The notes under the pieces were generated by a model that saw only the letters and a list, made by a program, of their open reading frames with translations, was not told where the DNA came from and did not search any database. From the NCBI GenBank assembly GCA_905182985.1, contig CAJJDN010000075.1:30488-94487 (forward strand): a stretch of 64,000 nt of DNA. Direction: 5' to 3'. The first letter of the stretch is position 1. Each line of letters begins with the position of its first letter. The translations under genes were made by a program, and so were the position numbers. Shown one piece after another: positions 1 to 12,694 of this stretch. This stretch comes from Paramecium sonneborni. Lineage: Eukaryota > Ciliophora > Oligohymenophorea > Peniculida > Parameciidae.

Positions 1-578
1 CTATAATAATAATTAAATAACTAAATACATTTAATTCTACTTTTTGATCATCAAATTTGTGAATAATTCCCATTTAAGATATTACACCTCTTGTTGCATC
101 TTCTAAATTGTGATTGAGAGTAAAATATATTTTTCTTTCTCCTGAACCAGTGCTCAATTCTTAAAGATTTGATGATTCAAATGTAATTACTTAAATTCTT
201 GAATCATCAAATGCATACCAATCAATAGCTAATCCATGAAGACCATATTTAGAAACTGCATTTATACGTACTTTAAATCCTTTATATTGATTTACTATAT
301 ATAATACCTGTCGTTGTAACCAATCTAACTTTTTCTATGAATCCTGAAGGATCAGTACGATTCGAATCTATTAATGATATTGATAGAAACACTTAGGGTT
401 CAATAACAAATGGTGTCTAAAATTATATATCAACCTCAAGATATCGTGGAAGTGTTTATGTTGTTTCCAAAATATGACCAGTTGAACCTGGTGCTAGTAT
501 TTTATTTCCTGTTTCATATTATATGTATCTGTATCCATAGATTATGTAAAATATTATGTTGAAGATTAAAATCCTCAT
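1..578 (-). CDS. H-type lectin domain protein, 3' part cut by window edge
   Basis: Read from the ATG at 578 leftwards, the protein begins with a short hydrophobic leader (MRILIFNIIFYIIYG), which suggests secretion. After one 28-nt intron (280-307, GT...AG on the minus strand) the reading frame continues to the window edge without a TGA. The first 130 residues or so carry the pattern of the H-type lectin fold (Helix pomatia agglutinin family): FQTPFVIEPQVFLSIS, then VTTTGFKVRINA and a LAIDWYAFDD strand. H-type lectins bind N-acetylgalactosamine; binding residues were not checked. The region after the lectin strand has no recognised domain. In ciliates such proteins are probably secreted or cell-surface, but that is inference. 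The start is chosen because the upstream codons are pure AT-rich leader-like sequence and the hydrophobic segment follows directly. Confidence 0.8.
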
Positions 579-1888
579 AAATTTATAGTTTGTATTAATA
601 TTATTCAAAATAATTTAATTATCTTGATCTCTATGATCTCCTATCAAAAATTGCATAAATTCAAAAAAATTAAATAATTATATGATCCAAATAGAAAAAT
701 TAAGCAATAATGATAATTTATCATTATCATCAAAACCAATCTAAACTCTTATTAACTAGTTAAAATAAAATATCCACACAACAGAATTTAGAAACAATTT
801 TAACTAAAACAACTTTTTAATATATATATATATATAATCATTATTATTCATTTCAAGCTTGTAGTCTTTACTTTTATTTAAGTTTATGTAAGAATCTTTA
901 GTTAAATCCTTTATGTTTTTAGTATTTATGTATCTTAATTTATATAATTTTAATAAATTTGTATTTTTTGTAGATTAACAACTTAATATAATTTAAAAAA
1001 TTTCATTCTTTGTATATCTATAGATTCGATTTCTTAATACGAATTTATAAAATTACATTTTTTAATATTGATTTTATAACAATACGAAAAAATCATCAAT
1101 TTAAATAATATAATTGTATTTGAAATATTTATCTTAAATATGATATATTTGAAAATTTACTAACCTCTTTTACATTAATCAATTTGATCTATAGATTTAT
1201 ATGACTAATTAAATGAAGTTTACTTTCCAGTCAAAACCTGTAATTAATCAATTTAATATTTAAATGAATTATTTATATTATATTTTTTTTTCATAAAACT
1301 AATTTCGCATAAAATAATTTTTAGAAAATCCTTTAAGTTGATTTAGAAACAAAGAATAACAATTTAGATTTGACTTATTTAAATATTGATCGTTTTTCAT
1401 TATATCAATCTGATCATATTTTTATCCTTTGTGAACAATTATGTTAACTCTTGAAAATATGATTAGCAACTTATTTATATCATATTCATCATTAAAATTT
1501 AATTCACATAAGAACTCTTAAATTTCTTATGAGGCATTGATGATATTTCCGTTTATCAAATAATTTATTTCAGTATATCTTCGTGAGTTTATGATTTTGC
1601 ACTTCTATATAGAAAAAATAAACTTCTAATTCAATTAATATTTACAAATATACCTGTATAATTACTAGATCCTGAACAGTCTTAATAAAAAATTATTTAA
1701 CTTAAATATCTGATTAAATTATAACCATTTCTTTTCGTTATCAACTATTTTAAATCCTTCAATTTCTTTTCTTTTTTATATAATTCATAATTTAAGTTAA
1801 AATTTTATAACTGCAGATTTAAATTTACTATTTATAAAGGATTTCATATGATTTAATAGATATCTTATTTGCTGATATTTTGAAGAGA
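579..1888. other. Gene-poor AT-rich stretch
   Basis: No reading frame with coding character is visible on either strand. It holds a short TA dinucleotide run at about 820-835. From 1014 onwards it lies inside the first N-flanked duplicate. Confidence 0.5.
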
Positions 1889-3849
1889 ATGAATAAAAAG
1901 AATATTGCTAATAGTTATGAAATTTAGTTTAATAAGTCGTATTTAAATTCTTCAAACTTAAAGAAACATCAAACCAATACAATTTTATTTAAAAAATACA
2001 AATAAATTCTTAAACGTATTTGAGGTATAACAAAAAAATATTTTTAATGAATTAATAGAAGAATAATGGAGATTAATTGAAGTTTATTAAAATAGCATCA
2101 AAAAAATAACGTGAATGGTGTTAAGCTATTGCTATAAATGATGATTGCTCTTAGTTTTTTATAGGATTTAAAACAGCTATAAAAGTTTTTGTTTTTAATG
2201 AAGGAAACCTTAAACAATTATAAATTCTAAATCATCATACTAATTATATAACAGATTTAAAGTTATGTAATTGTTAATTATTAAATTCAAATTAATGTCT
2301 CATTTCAGCCTCAGATGATAAAACAATAATACTTTGGTAATAATCAGGTTAAAAATCCTAAAATTAATTTTGGAATTATTTTTAAAGATTGTATGGACAT
2401 TAAGATAAAATTAATTGTTTATCAATTTTANAATATCTATAGATTCGATTTCTTAATACGAATTTATAAAATTACATTTTTTAATATTGATTTTATAACA
2501 ATACGAAAAAATCATCAATTTAAATAATATAATTGTATTTGAAATATTTATCTTAAATATGATATATTTGAAAATTTACTAACCTCTTTTACATTAATCA
2601 ATTTGATCTATAGATTTATATGACTAATTAAATGAAGTTTACTTTCCAGTCAAAACCTGTAATTAATCAATTTAATATTTAAATGAATTATTTATATTAT
2701 ATTTTTTTTTCATAAAACTAATTTCGCATAAAATAATTTTTAGAAAATCCTTTAAGTTGATTTAGAAACAAAGAATAACAATTTAGATTTGACTTATTTA
2801 AATATTGATCGTTTTTCATTATATCAATCTGATCATATTTTTATCCTTTGTGAACAATTATGTTAACTCTTGAAAATATGATTAGCAACTTATTTATATC
2901 ATATTCATCATTAAAATTTAATTCACATAAGAACTCTTAAATTTCTTATGAGGCATTGATGATATTTCCGTTTATCAAATAATTTATTTCAGTATATCTT
3001 CGTGAGTTTATGATTTTGCACTTCTATATAGAAAAAATAAACTTCTAATTCAATTAATATTTACAAATATACCTGTATAATTACTAGATCCTGAACAGTC
3101 TTAATAAAAAATTATTTAACTTAAATATCTGATTAAATTATAACCATTTCTTTTCGTTATCAACTATTTTAAATCCTTCAATTTCTTTTCTTTTTTATAT
3201 AATTCATAATTTAAGTTAAAATTTTATAACTGCAGATTTAAATTTACTATTTATAAAGGATTTCATATGATTTAATAGATATCTTATTTGCTGATATTTT
3301 GAAGAGAATGAATAAAAAGAATATTGCTAATAGTTATGAAATTTAGTTTAATAAGTCGTATTTAAATTCTTCAAACTTAAAGAAACATCAAACCAATACA
3401 ATTTTATTTAAAAAATACAAATAAATTCTTAAACGTATTTGAGGTATAACAAAAAAATATTTTTAATGAATTAATAGAAGAATAATGGAGATTAATTGAA
3501 GTTTATTAAAATAGCATCAAAAAAATAACGTGAATGGTGTTAAGCTATTGCTATAAATGATGATTGCTCTTAGTTTTTTATAGGATTTAAAACAGCTATA
3601 AAAGTTTTTGTTTTTAATGAAGGAAACCTTAAACAATTATAAATTCTAAATCATCATACTAATTATATAACAGATTTAAAGTTATGTAATTGTTAATTAT
3701 TAAATTCAAATTAATGTCTCATTTCAGCCTCAGATGATAAAACAATAATACTTTGGTAATAATCAGGTTAAAAATCCTAAAATTAATTTTGGAATTATTT
3801 TTAAAGATTGTATGGACATTAAGATAAAATTAATTGTTTATCAATTTTA
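1014..3849. repeat. N-flanked direct duplication 1 (1014-2430 = 2433-3849)
   Basis: A 1417-bp segment appears twice in direct orientation with offset 1419. It is interrupted by the N at 2431 and one extra base. Copy 1 ends exactly at the N and copy 2 starts one base after it. The copies look identical wherever compared, including the same one-base frameshift in the WD40 gene. This is the signature of unmerged overlapping contig ends rather than a biological tandem repeat. Confidence 0.9.
1889..2430 (+). other. Duplicate 5' part of the WD40 gene (assembly copy)
   Basis: This is the same sequence as 3308-3849. It stops at the N and has no 3' end. The complete version is the gene at 3308-4521, so it should not be counted as a separate locus. 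Confidence 0.85.
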
Positions 3850-4521
3850 GAAACTAAATATTAAATTGTATCTGGTAGTGCAGATAAATCAATAAAAATT
3901 TGGAGTATTTCAAATCCTAAGTAAAATTTAACTTGTTCTCAAACAATTCAAAATCATTCCTCTGAAATTTGGGCATTATCAATAAATTAATGTCAAGATA
4001 CTATTATATCTTCTGGAGAAGATAGAATAATATTGATTATAGAATATAATAATGAAATTTGGATAGTAAAACAAAAAATTAATGTTATGGAATATGGATA
4101 TAGGATTTGCTTTATTAATAACAATTTATTTTGTTTCTAGCCTATATCTAGTAAGTAATTGCATATATATCAACTAAATAGTAATTAGGTATATATAAAA
4201 TCAAAAGAGATAAATGTATAAGGAGGTGATTATTATTGTAAACCTTACTTTCCTTCAATTTATATAAATTAAAAATAACTCTTAATTAATAAAAATGGTT
4301 GTAAAGTAAATATAATAAGAACCAATATTTAAAATGATGAATAACTTGATTTAGAATTTATCTTGGAACAAGTAATAGATTTTGGAACAACAGATGGATG
4401 GGGATATCTTTATGGATCAATTAGCAATAATGGATAATATTTAGTAACATGGGATTATAAATCAGAAGAAATTTAAATAATGCAATTATAAGTTATATAA
4501 ATTAGATAATAATAATAATGA
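3308..4521 (+). CDS. WD40 repeat protein, one-base frameshift
   Basis: With TAA/TAG read as Gln the protein is about 395 residues and is a Q-rich WD40 repeat protein. Visible repeat signatures include a strand REWCQAIAINDDC, then SASDDKTIILW, GHQDKINCLS, SGSADKSIKIW and SSGEDRI, followed by a C-terminal segment typical of Paramecium WD40 families (LVTWDYKSEEIQI). These domains form beta-propellers that scaffold protein complexes, and no specific role can be given. A likely 25-nt intron is at 3358-3382. The frame changes by one base in the A7 run at 3519-3525; removing one A joins NSIKK directly to QREWC. The same run occurs in the duplicate at 2100-2106, so it is in the underlying reads or a real lesion. 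The stop is TGA after four in-frame TAA codons. Confidence 0.75.
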
Positions 4522-5523
4522 GTTAAATTTTTTATTATCATTCTAACTTAAATTAAATCTCATATAATTCTCATCATAGAGTATTTTTTAAAATATATTA
4601 AGTTCTTAATTATTTATTTTATAAACTGTATAGGTATAGTTAAAAATTTGAAAATATTTATTTAGTATCTTATTACAAAAGTTATAATCTTATATTCCCT
4701 TTTATTATTATTTATAAATTATACTCATAATTGCATACTATCTGTCTTATTGAACTGTATATTTAGAATAATTATTAAAAAATTCATTAAACATCATCTT
4801 ACAGTAAATTATTACACATTCGATCATTAAACTTTAAAAATCATTTTATTAATTATAAATCATATGTTCTTAATTTTCAAATAAAATATATTTTTAATCT
4901 TTATTTTGAATGTTTTCAAGAGTATTTTTGTAAATTTAAATTGGATAGTACTTATACCATGTCATCAAAAATAATTATAATTTTATTCCATGATAATTCT
5001 TTAACAATTAATTGGAATTTATGCTACAAATTTAAACTTTTAAGCTTCTCTATTTTACAATTTAGTCTAATATCAATTTATATCAGATGATCACAGAAAC
5101 AAAAAGAATTATGCTATTTAACAAAAGATGTCATTTTCAATTTTATCATTTAAAATAATCTTAAACTAGTAAAAATAATTTTGATTCGACTTACATATAT
5201 TGGCTTAATTTTTGATTAAGTTTACATATAATATTCTTTTTCGTCAAATTACTAAAAATTCTAATCGAATATTTTGTTAAAAAATCATTTTATATGTACA
5301 ATTACTTCACAATTTTTAGCTTCAACATTATTAAAATATATTTTATATGATTATTTAGTATAATTATTTGCTAAATCTTTAATTTGATAATAATTAAAAC
5401 TAAATCTAAATATATGTTTTTTTAATGAAAAATTTAAATTTATATTAACGTATAAATTCTATTTTATAAATGGAGAAATGTTAATGCAACGAAAATAAAA
5501 AAAATAATAAAAATATGAATTAA
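4522..5523. other. Intergenic AT-rich stretch
   Basis: About 1 kb with no convincing exon on either strand. There are long A/T runs and no conserved-looking peptide. Confidence 0.5.
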
Positions 5524-7842
5524 ATGTACTCGCTTTGGGATAAATTAAAATGTAAATTTCTCACTTTAATAGAAAGGCAAAAAAAAGATCGTAAAGACAA
5601 GAGAACAATAATGTTATAAAACTTCCTAATAAAAGAATTAAATAATAATCATAAAATAGATGATCATAAAATATAGAATTTAGTTTTTGTTCGTGATGTA
5701 TAACTTAATATAGGATCTATTTTATGTGAGCAATGCTTTTTATAAACAAAACATAATATCAATTACCAATACTCTTTAGATTTAATTAAAATCTTAGAAG
5801 ATGTTTTCTAATTTTTAGATTAAATTTTGTCTTGTTTTTAAAATGATTTGTAATTTTAAGAAGAAAAGCCCTATCATTAACTTAGAATCTTTTATCTAAT
5901 GAAAGAAGCCTTTGATTATAAATCATTAAAAAAAGATAATCTGTGGAAAATTAATATCTGTATTTTAGAAATCGAATCCCATTTATTCTTTAGCACTTAG
6001 TATGCTTTAAATCATTTTGGAAAAGATCACTACTAAAACATTAACAAAGCTTATATAAATAAATTTATCTAAAATATTAAGACATCATAAATAAAAATAA
6101 ATCCATATAGATAATATATTAATTTACTACCAAAAGTCATTAATTTAAAGAAATTTCACCCATAATCAGATTTTATATACTAAAATACAATTTCTCAGAA
6201 TTTTATTGCAATTTTAATGTCTTATTAAATTATAATATATAATATCAGAACTGATGTTAAATTTGACATCATTAAGGTAGATTATGTAAATAATAATGTA
6301 TAATTTTTCTAATTTACAAAAGATGAAAATTATTTGATACTTGCATATAATAAGCCTAATTGTTAATTAGTGTATAATATGAAGGAAAAAACAACATCAA
6401 TTATTTTAGATTAATAAATTTCTTTTATTGAATGCATCTAATATAATAATTAAAATTGTTTATTGCTTTATGATTAAAATTTAAGAACTATTAAATATTT
6501 AGAATTATAATCATTAGTTCATAAAGATTTTAAAATTTATAAATTATTTTCTAATGAAATTAAATTTATTGAAGGGTTCACATTTTATGATTAGATTGAA
6601 AAAAAGTGGAAAAACATAATGAAAAATTCTCATGGAAGTATAATTACCTAAAAGGTATAAATAACTAAAAAATTTAAACTTNAAATGTACTCGCTTTGGG
6701 ATAAATTAAAATGTAAATTTCTCACTTTAATAGAAAGGCAAAAAAAAGATCGTAAAGACAAGAGAACAATAATGTTATAAAACTTCCTAATAAAAGAATT
6801 AAATAATAATCATAAAATAGATGATCATAAAATATAGAATTTAGTTTTTGTTCGTGATGTATAACTTAATATAGGATCTATTTTATGTGAGCAATGCTTT
6901 TTATAAACAAAACATAATATCAATTACCAATACTCTTTAGATTTAATTAAAATCTTAGAAGATGTTTTCTAATTTTTAGATTAAATTTTGTCTTGTTTTT
7001 AAAATGATTTGTAATTTTAAGAAGAAAAGCCCTATCATTAACTTAGAATCTTTTATCTAATGAAAGAAGCCTTTGATTATAAATCATTAAAAAAAGATAA
7101 TCTGTGGAAAATTAATATCTGTATTTTAGAAATCGAATCCCATTTATTCTTTAGCACTTAGTATGCTTTAAATCATTTTGGAAAAGATCACTACTAAAAC
7201 ATTAACAAAGCTTATATAAATAAATTTATCTAAAATATTAAGACATCATAAATAAAAATAAATCCATATAGATAATATATTAATTTACTACCAAAAGTCA
7301 TTAATTTAAAGAAATTTCACCCATAATCAGATTTTATATACTAAAATACAATTTCTCAGAATTTTATTGCAATTTTAATGTCTTATTAAATTATAATATA
7401 TAATATCAGAACTGATGTTAAATTTGACATCATTAAGGTAGATTATGTAAATAATAATGTATAATTTTTCTAATTTACAAAAGATGAAAATTATTTGATA
7501 CTTGCATATAATAAGCCTAATTGTTAATTAGTGTATAATATGAAGGAAAAAACAACATCAATTATTTTAGATTAATAAATTTCTTTTATTGAATGCATCT
7601 AATATAATAATTAAAATTGTTTATTGCTTTATGATTAAAATTTAAGAACTATTAAATATTTAGAATTATAATCATTAGTTCATAAAGATTTTAAAATTTA
7701 TAAATTATTTTCTAATGAAATTAAATTTATTGAAGGGTTCACATTTTATGATTAGATTGAAAAAAAGTGGAAAAACATAATGAAAAATTCTCATGGAAGT
7801 ATAATTACCTAAAAGGTATAAATAACTAAAAAATTTAAACTT
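5522..7842. repeat. N-flanked direct duplication 2 (5522-6681 = 6683-7842)
   Basis: A 1160-bp segment is repeated with offset 1161, abutting the N at 6682 on both sides. Both copies begin two bases before the ATG of the same gene (5524 and 6685). By coincidence copy 1 stays in frame across the N, so automated gene calling could produce one false fused protein of about 870 residues. Confidence 0.9.
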
Positions 7843-8139
7843 TAATTTTCAAAAGGGTCTAGAATGAATTTTTTATATTATGAGTTGATATCAAATTCAA
7901 AAAAAAAGATAAGAAGAATTTATTCTACAGAATAAAATCAACAATATTCTTACTTTTTATCATAAGATGAAAGATTCGTAATATCTTCTTCATTGTCTTT
8001 TTATGAAATTTCAACTGGTAAAATTACATTTGAGTTTAGAATGAGTGAAATTGAAGAAGTTTAAGATATATAAGTAGAAGATAAAAAGATAAAAGTTTTT
8101 TCTTGGAATAATCTATACATATACGATAGAATAAATTGA
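6685..8139 (+). CDS. Predicted beta-propeller-like protein of unknown function
   Basis: A single intron-less frame of 485 codons ends in TGA. I do not recognise the family by name. The N-terminal third is basic and helical (MYSLWDKLKCKFLTLIERQ) and contains a CEQC pair with later Cys/His residues. From about residue 230 the chain shows repeated short beta-strand patterns spaced as in degenerate WD40 propellers (FIAILMSYQIIIYNIRTD, YLILAYNKPNCQLVYNM, FVISSSLSFYEISTGK). The last strand is IKVFSWNNLYIYDR. A long open frame alone is weak evidence in this genetic code, but the regular strand pattern and higher GC than the flanks support it. Copy 1 (5524-6681) is the duplicate truncated by the N. 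Confidence 0.65.
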
Positions 8140-8351
8140 TATTATATTTGTTATTAATAATTTTAACATTTTATAAAAGATAATAAACTAATTATGTTTG
8201 ATTTATTAATCATAAAATTTAAGAATGTGAAAGAATATAATTAAAGAAATGTAATAATATAATTTAAACATTGATATAAAGTGAATTAGTAGTTAATAGT
8301 TTAAAAATAAAATATAAATTAATTATAATATAATATTTATTATCTAATTTA

Positions 8352-9143
8352 TCAATAAATCAAAAGAATAGTTAAAAATAATGCTGATGTGATGACATCA
8401 TAATCACTTGATTAACAAGATGTGCATTTTCCATTAATCCATTAATAATATCCATAAGATTGAGCAATACAAGTTTCTAGATTTTAGTTAGATGGATTAA
8501 AGTTTTAACATTTCCCATTCTTATCATATTGACATATATAAGCATCAATTTTATTTATATCAGGAAAAGCAAAAAGGCATAATTATTCTTCAATCTATTC
8601 ACATGATTGGACAGATAAACATTTATCATTTTCTGTATTCCAAAAACAATGATTATTTCCATATGCACAATGTCCATATTCTGCATCTTCACAATCTATC
8701 CATATTTAACATTTATTATCCTTATAAATACATTTACCATCAATTCCATAATAACAATTATTCTATTCCTACTCAGAACATTTTTTACTTAAAGGTTCCT
8801 ATGGTGTACAACTTTTTGTTAAATTATTATAAATGCAGGAATTTCTAAGGTTTAAACAATCTTGTTCATTGGTTACTTCATAATCTTAGCATTTTGTAAA
8901 TTTAGAACATTTTCCTTTGTTCCAAGCACAATCCGTAGTTTAACAAGCTTAAAAATTCATCTAATCACAAGATTTTTAAGAACAAACTTAATCAATGAAT
9001 TGGCATCTGATAAAATATTAACATTCAATTTATGAAGTCAATTATTAACAACTGCATTAATTACCTAAAGAAATTAAATCTTGAGCTATTGTTAAAGTAC
9101 TAAAGAAAAGAATTGTTGAAATTATTTGTGATAAAATTTACAT
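8352..9143 (-). CDS. Cys-rich secreted or GPI-anchored surface-type protein
   Basis: A 263-residue protein in one frame with no intron. It starts with a hydrophobic leader (MQILSQIISTILFFSTLTIA). The mature part is packed with cysteines in short repeated units (CSCQQ, ECQYFIRCQ, CDQMNFQACQ, DCAWNKGKCSKFTKC, CIYNN, CYYGIDGKCIYKDNKC, CAYGNNHCFWN). It ends in a hydrophobic tail of about 10 residues (ALFLTILLIY). Signal peptide, periodic Cys and hydrophobic C-terminus together match small relatives of ciliate surface antigens carrying a GPI anchor; the anchor is inferred. The large immobilisation antigens of Paramecium are many times longer, so this would be a mini member. Promoter and regulation are not visible. 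Confidence 0.75.
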
Positions 9144-9285
9144 AAAAGGATTTAATATAATTTGCAAAATATAAATACTTAATTGAAATATCAATTATAA
9201 GGAATAAATAAAATTATCAATGATTTTTTAAAAAATGAAAAAACAAAATATTTAAAATAGTATTGTTATTTAATAAAATTTTTAT

Positions 9286-9696
9286 TCAATTTCTTAGTTT
9301 TCTGATTTATAATTATTTAGTATTATAATTCAATATGATTTGATATTTTTCATCATCACTAATAGTACAAAATAGTCTAATATGTTAAAGTTTAATTGAA
9401 CATTATGATAGATTTATCCATCTTTTAGCATTTAATTAAATAAATATAATTTTTTAATCTTTACTACCAGATACAAATTCTTTTTATTTTTTTAGAAATA
9501 ACAAACAATTTACTTAACTTTTATGTTATTTTAAGATTTCAATTAATTATAATTATTCATTTATAAACTCGAATACTTTTATTATTTTATTTGAACACCC
9601 TGCAATTAAAGTTGATGAATCTGGACTAAATATTATTTTATTTATGTTTAGATTTTGTATTTAATCTTGCATATTGATATCATGATTATAATTCAT
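9286..9696 (-). CDS. Short WD40 protein, likely internally deleted relic
   Basis: A 136-residue frame with only about two WD40-like units: INKIIFSPDSSTLIAGCSNKIIKVFEF and EFVSGSKDQKIIF, followed by a C-terminal block ISDDEKYQIILNYNTKQLQIRKL. In the longer WD40 protein at 3308-4521 the equivalent of these blocks is separated by several more repeats. The gene therefore looks like a WD40 family member that lost its central repeats in frame. A full propeller cannot form from this length. It may be a decaying copy. The start at 9696 is the first ATG; the open frame extends further upstream without an ATG, so the N-terminus is uncertain. Confidence 0.55.
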
Positions 9697-11562
9697 TTAG
9701 TTTTTAAGCTTTTCCTTTTTCTTCCTATATTTAAAGATTATTAATTTATATAATAAATTCTTTTTAAATTTATTAAATTGTAGAAATTAAATGAATTGAA
9801 GAATTTTCCCTTTACTATAGATGTAAAGAAATTCAAATATATAAAAATAGGATTTTTTATGGAGAAAATCACTAAGAATTATATGTAATGCACATAGAAA
9901 TGATAATTTTAACATAATGAAAGAGTTATTTGGTCAACTACCTTTTTTTGGAAACTAAGGTGATTACTAATAAAGACAATTGCATATTATGATAAAAAGA
10001 ATTATTGGAAAAATTTTAAGATTTTATCAACAAGAGAGAATAAATAATAATAATTTGGATTTAGAAATCTAGAAGAATTAGAGAAATTATAACTGTATAT
10101 ATAAATTATACACATGGATGGAATTAAATACCTTAAGAATATTATTTAGAAGAATTAGAAAAATGGAAAATGAAGAATAATTAACAAATATCAAAATACT
10201 CAATTATCAATTTTAATTTATCTCTAAAAGTTATTATTACCATTATTTTAAAGTTTTAAAGTTATTATTTATAGATATTTTAAAAAGGTACTATATTAAA
10301 GAATGTCTATGTTAAATTACCGGTTTTATTTAGACGTTTATATTATAAGTTGATTAGTTATCAACTTTCCTGATAATTTTAATTTAATTATTTATTGATC
10401 TGAAGATTATTATTATTTACCAATTCCAACTAAGTGGTCTAATCAAAAGTAATTTTTATAAACCTTCTAATTTAAAATTTTATTATGATAGTGTCATGCT
10501 TTTAGCACTTTTTTTTAAATTTTTTTACATTTTTTGTCGAATTTCTCAATGAAAAAAGAATACAAAAGTCTTTTTGATCAATCTAATTTAAAACTATTGT
10601 GCACATTCTTATCCTTAAGATAATAATATTGAAGTAATAGTGATTCACTATATATCTTAAAATTATTATTAATAATAAATTATTTGGTGATTTAAAACAA
10701 TTAATATATATCAGCTCTCTTTTTAGATAGTAGTTCAATATCAAATAGACTTTAAAATTTTCAATTTTTGATGGCCTTTAAGCTATCTTGAATTTATTAA
10801 AAAAATTATCAACTTAGGATAAGATATTTTAAAGTTGTTTGCTAATTAGACATATCAGCAACAGTAAAATAATTTAGAACTGAATAAATTAAATAATTTT
10901 ACAGTATCTATTTGCAAACTTAATTTGAAGCTAAAGAAAATAGAACTTGATAAGAAGACTCTAAATTCTCTTTTTTATTTGATTTGTAAACTTATTTATA
11001 AATTTGAGCCACTTAATTAAATTAAATTTTGTGGTCATTTTGTTATATTTTATAAAATGAAGTTGTTAACTCTTTTTTTATCTGATTTTCAAGCATTTTT
11101 GGTTTACTTGCTATTTAAAAGTGAATATTAAATGAAATCACTTCTCAGCAATATTATTGTAACAAAAATATTTTTAAATATAAAGTTGTCATATTTCTTG
11201 CATTTAGAGTTAATTTTTTCTAAAAAGAATTAAGTTCTATTCGATACTTATAAGAGATTTTCTGATATTGAATTTAAAAATGGTGATAATAATATTTTTA
11301 AAGTAAGTAACTAACAAAAGTATAAAGTTTTAAATTCGATAAATAATTGTATAAAGAAAATGTCTCATGTTTGTAATATAACAAAACTAATGGGTAAAGG
11401 AAAATAACGATGTAATATAGAATATAATAATCTAATAGTTATCAGTTATTGACATGAAAATCATAAAGATCTTTAAATATATTAATCTTGATCCCCTTCA
11501 AATTTTATATTCAATAAGAACATTGTTCCTCATGAATTCTATAATTAAAAATAGCTTCTCTA
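9697..11562. other. Gene-poor stretch with long but unconvincing open frames
   Basis: Plus-strand frames open for about 210 codons (ATG near 9920, MKELFGQLPFFGN...) and about 230 codons (about 10769-11450, no early ATG) occur here. Because only TGA stops translation in an AT-rich genome, frames of this length are expected by chance. The peptides are low complexity with no recognised motif. They may be gene remains, but I cannot support a gene. Confidence 0.35.
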
Positions 11563-12694
11563 ATGTATCTTTAAACTTCAAAATACCAAGTGCTGTCAAT
11601 GATTGGACAAGGTTCAGCTCATTAAGTGTTTAAAGCAGAGCATAATTTAAGTTAAACATTATTTGCAATTAAAATGGAAAAATATCCAATGTCTGGCTAA
11701 ATAGATAGTGAAATTAAAGTCCTTAAGGAATTAGATGAAATAGAAGGAATCCCTAAATTAATACATCATGGAATAACTCTAGAAAAAAAGTATGAACTAT
11801 TTATCAATTTAGGAGCTATCTTATTCTGCCACTCTTACATTGTAGCTTACGGGATTTGACAAAATCTTAACAAATATCCTTATCTTGTACATTGGCTATT
11901 GGATTAAGTCTTATTGAAACTTTAGAAAAAATACATAGGAAAAACATCTTACATCTAGATATTAAACCAGAAAATATCATGATATCATAAAAAATACAAA
12001 AAAATTCATAGGATAAACTTCTATAGCCTGGAGTTATTTAACTTATAGATTTTGGCTTATCTTAGTCTATAGGAAATTCAAAATTCTTAAAAAATGTATT
12101 TATTGGTTCGTTAAACTTTGCCAGCAGAGCATCTCATAAAGGTGAATAATTAGGTTATAAGGATGATTTGGAAAGTCTATTCTATGTCTTAATCTATTTA
12201 AAAAATTGTATTTATGTATATTTACATTAGGTAAATTGCCTTGGTCTTAAAAACCTTCTATGGGATTTAAGAATATGGATATTAAATTTATTGGAGACAT
12301 GAAAACTTCCCTCTTTAATACAATGACATTGTGTTCAACATTTCCTATTGAATTCTCGTAGTTTATGTAATACATCGATGAACTCAAATATGATTAAATG
12401 CCCGATTATTCTTTTATAAAAGGGTTGTTTATAAAAATGTTACAAACAACTTCTTTATCTCCTAGTGTGAATCAATTTTTGAATTATTCTCCAATTTAAT
12501 CTCTTAATCAACTAGGAAATTCTGAAACTTTAGATATTCCAGTTGATAAACATCTTTTAAATAACAATTCTATTCAAACATAAATTCAAGAAGATATCAT
12601 AGATACTGAGCCAATAGTTGTACATGTATCTGATATGATTGGTAAATACACAACTGCTCAAATCAAATCAATTTCAGATCTAAAAAATTAATGA
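11563..12694 (+). CDS. Casein kinase 1-like Ser/Thr protein kinase, one-base frameshift
   Basis: The kinase domain is clear: glycine loop MIGQGSAHQVFKAEH, catalytic Lys in LFAIKMEK, helix-C Glu in DSEIKVLKEL, catalytic loop HLDIKPENIM, IDFGLSQ for DFG, and the CK1-type block GSLNFASRASHKGEQLGYKDDLESLFY. A 23-nt intron lies at 12208-12230. The tail of about 100 residues after the domain is unconserved. Between the ATP lobe and the catalytic loop the frame shifts once (about 11795-11813): YELFINLG is in one frame and SYLILPLLHCSLRDLT in another. The catalytic residues are all intact on either side, so this may be a sequence error. With one base restored the spliced frame is 370 codons. Ciliates have very large CK1 families; substrate unknown. 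Confidence 0.8.

Noticed and set aside
3519..3525. Programmed ribosomal frameshifting at AAA-TAA, as known from Euplotes
   Set aside because: TAA is read as Gln here, shifts occur in both directions and at different runs, and homopolymer error or decay is simpler.
1014..3849. Biological tandem gene duplication
   Set aside because: Copies abut an N exactly and are identical, and the same happens at all eight Ns. Unmerged contig overlap explains it better.
8603..8848. Plus-strand open frame of 81 codons
   Set aside because: It lies entirely antisense to the Cys-rich gene at 8352-9143 and has no family features.
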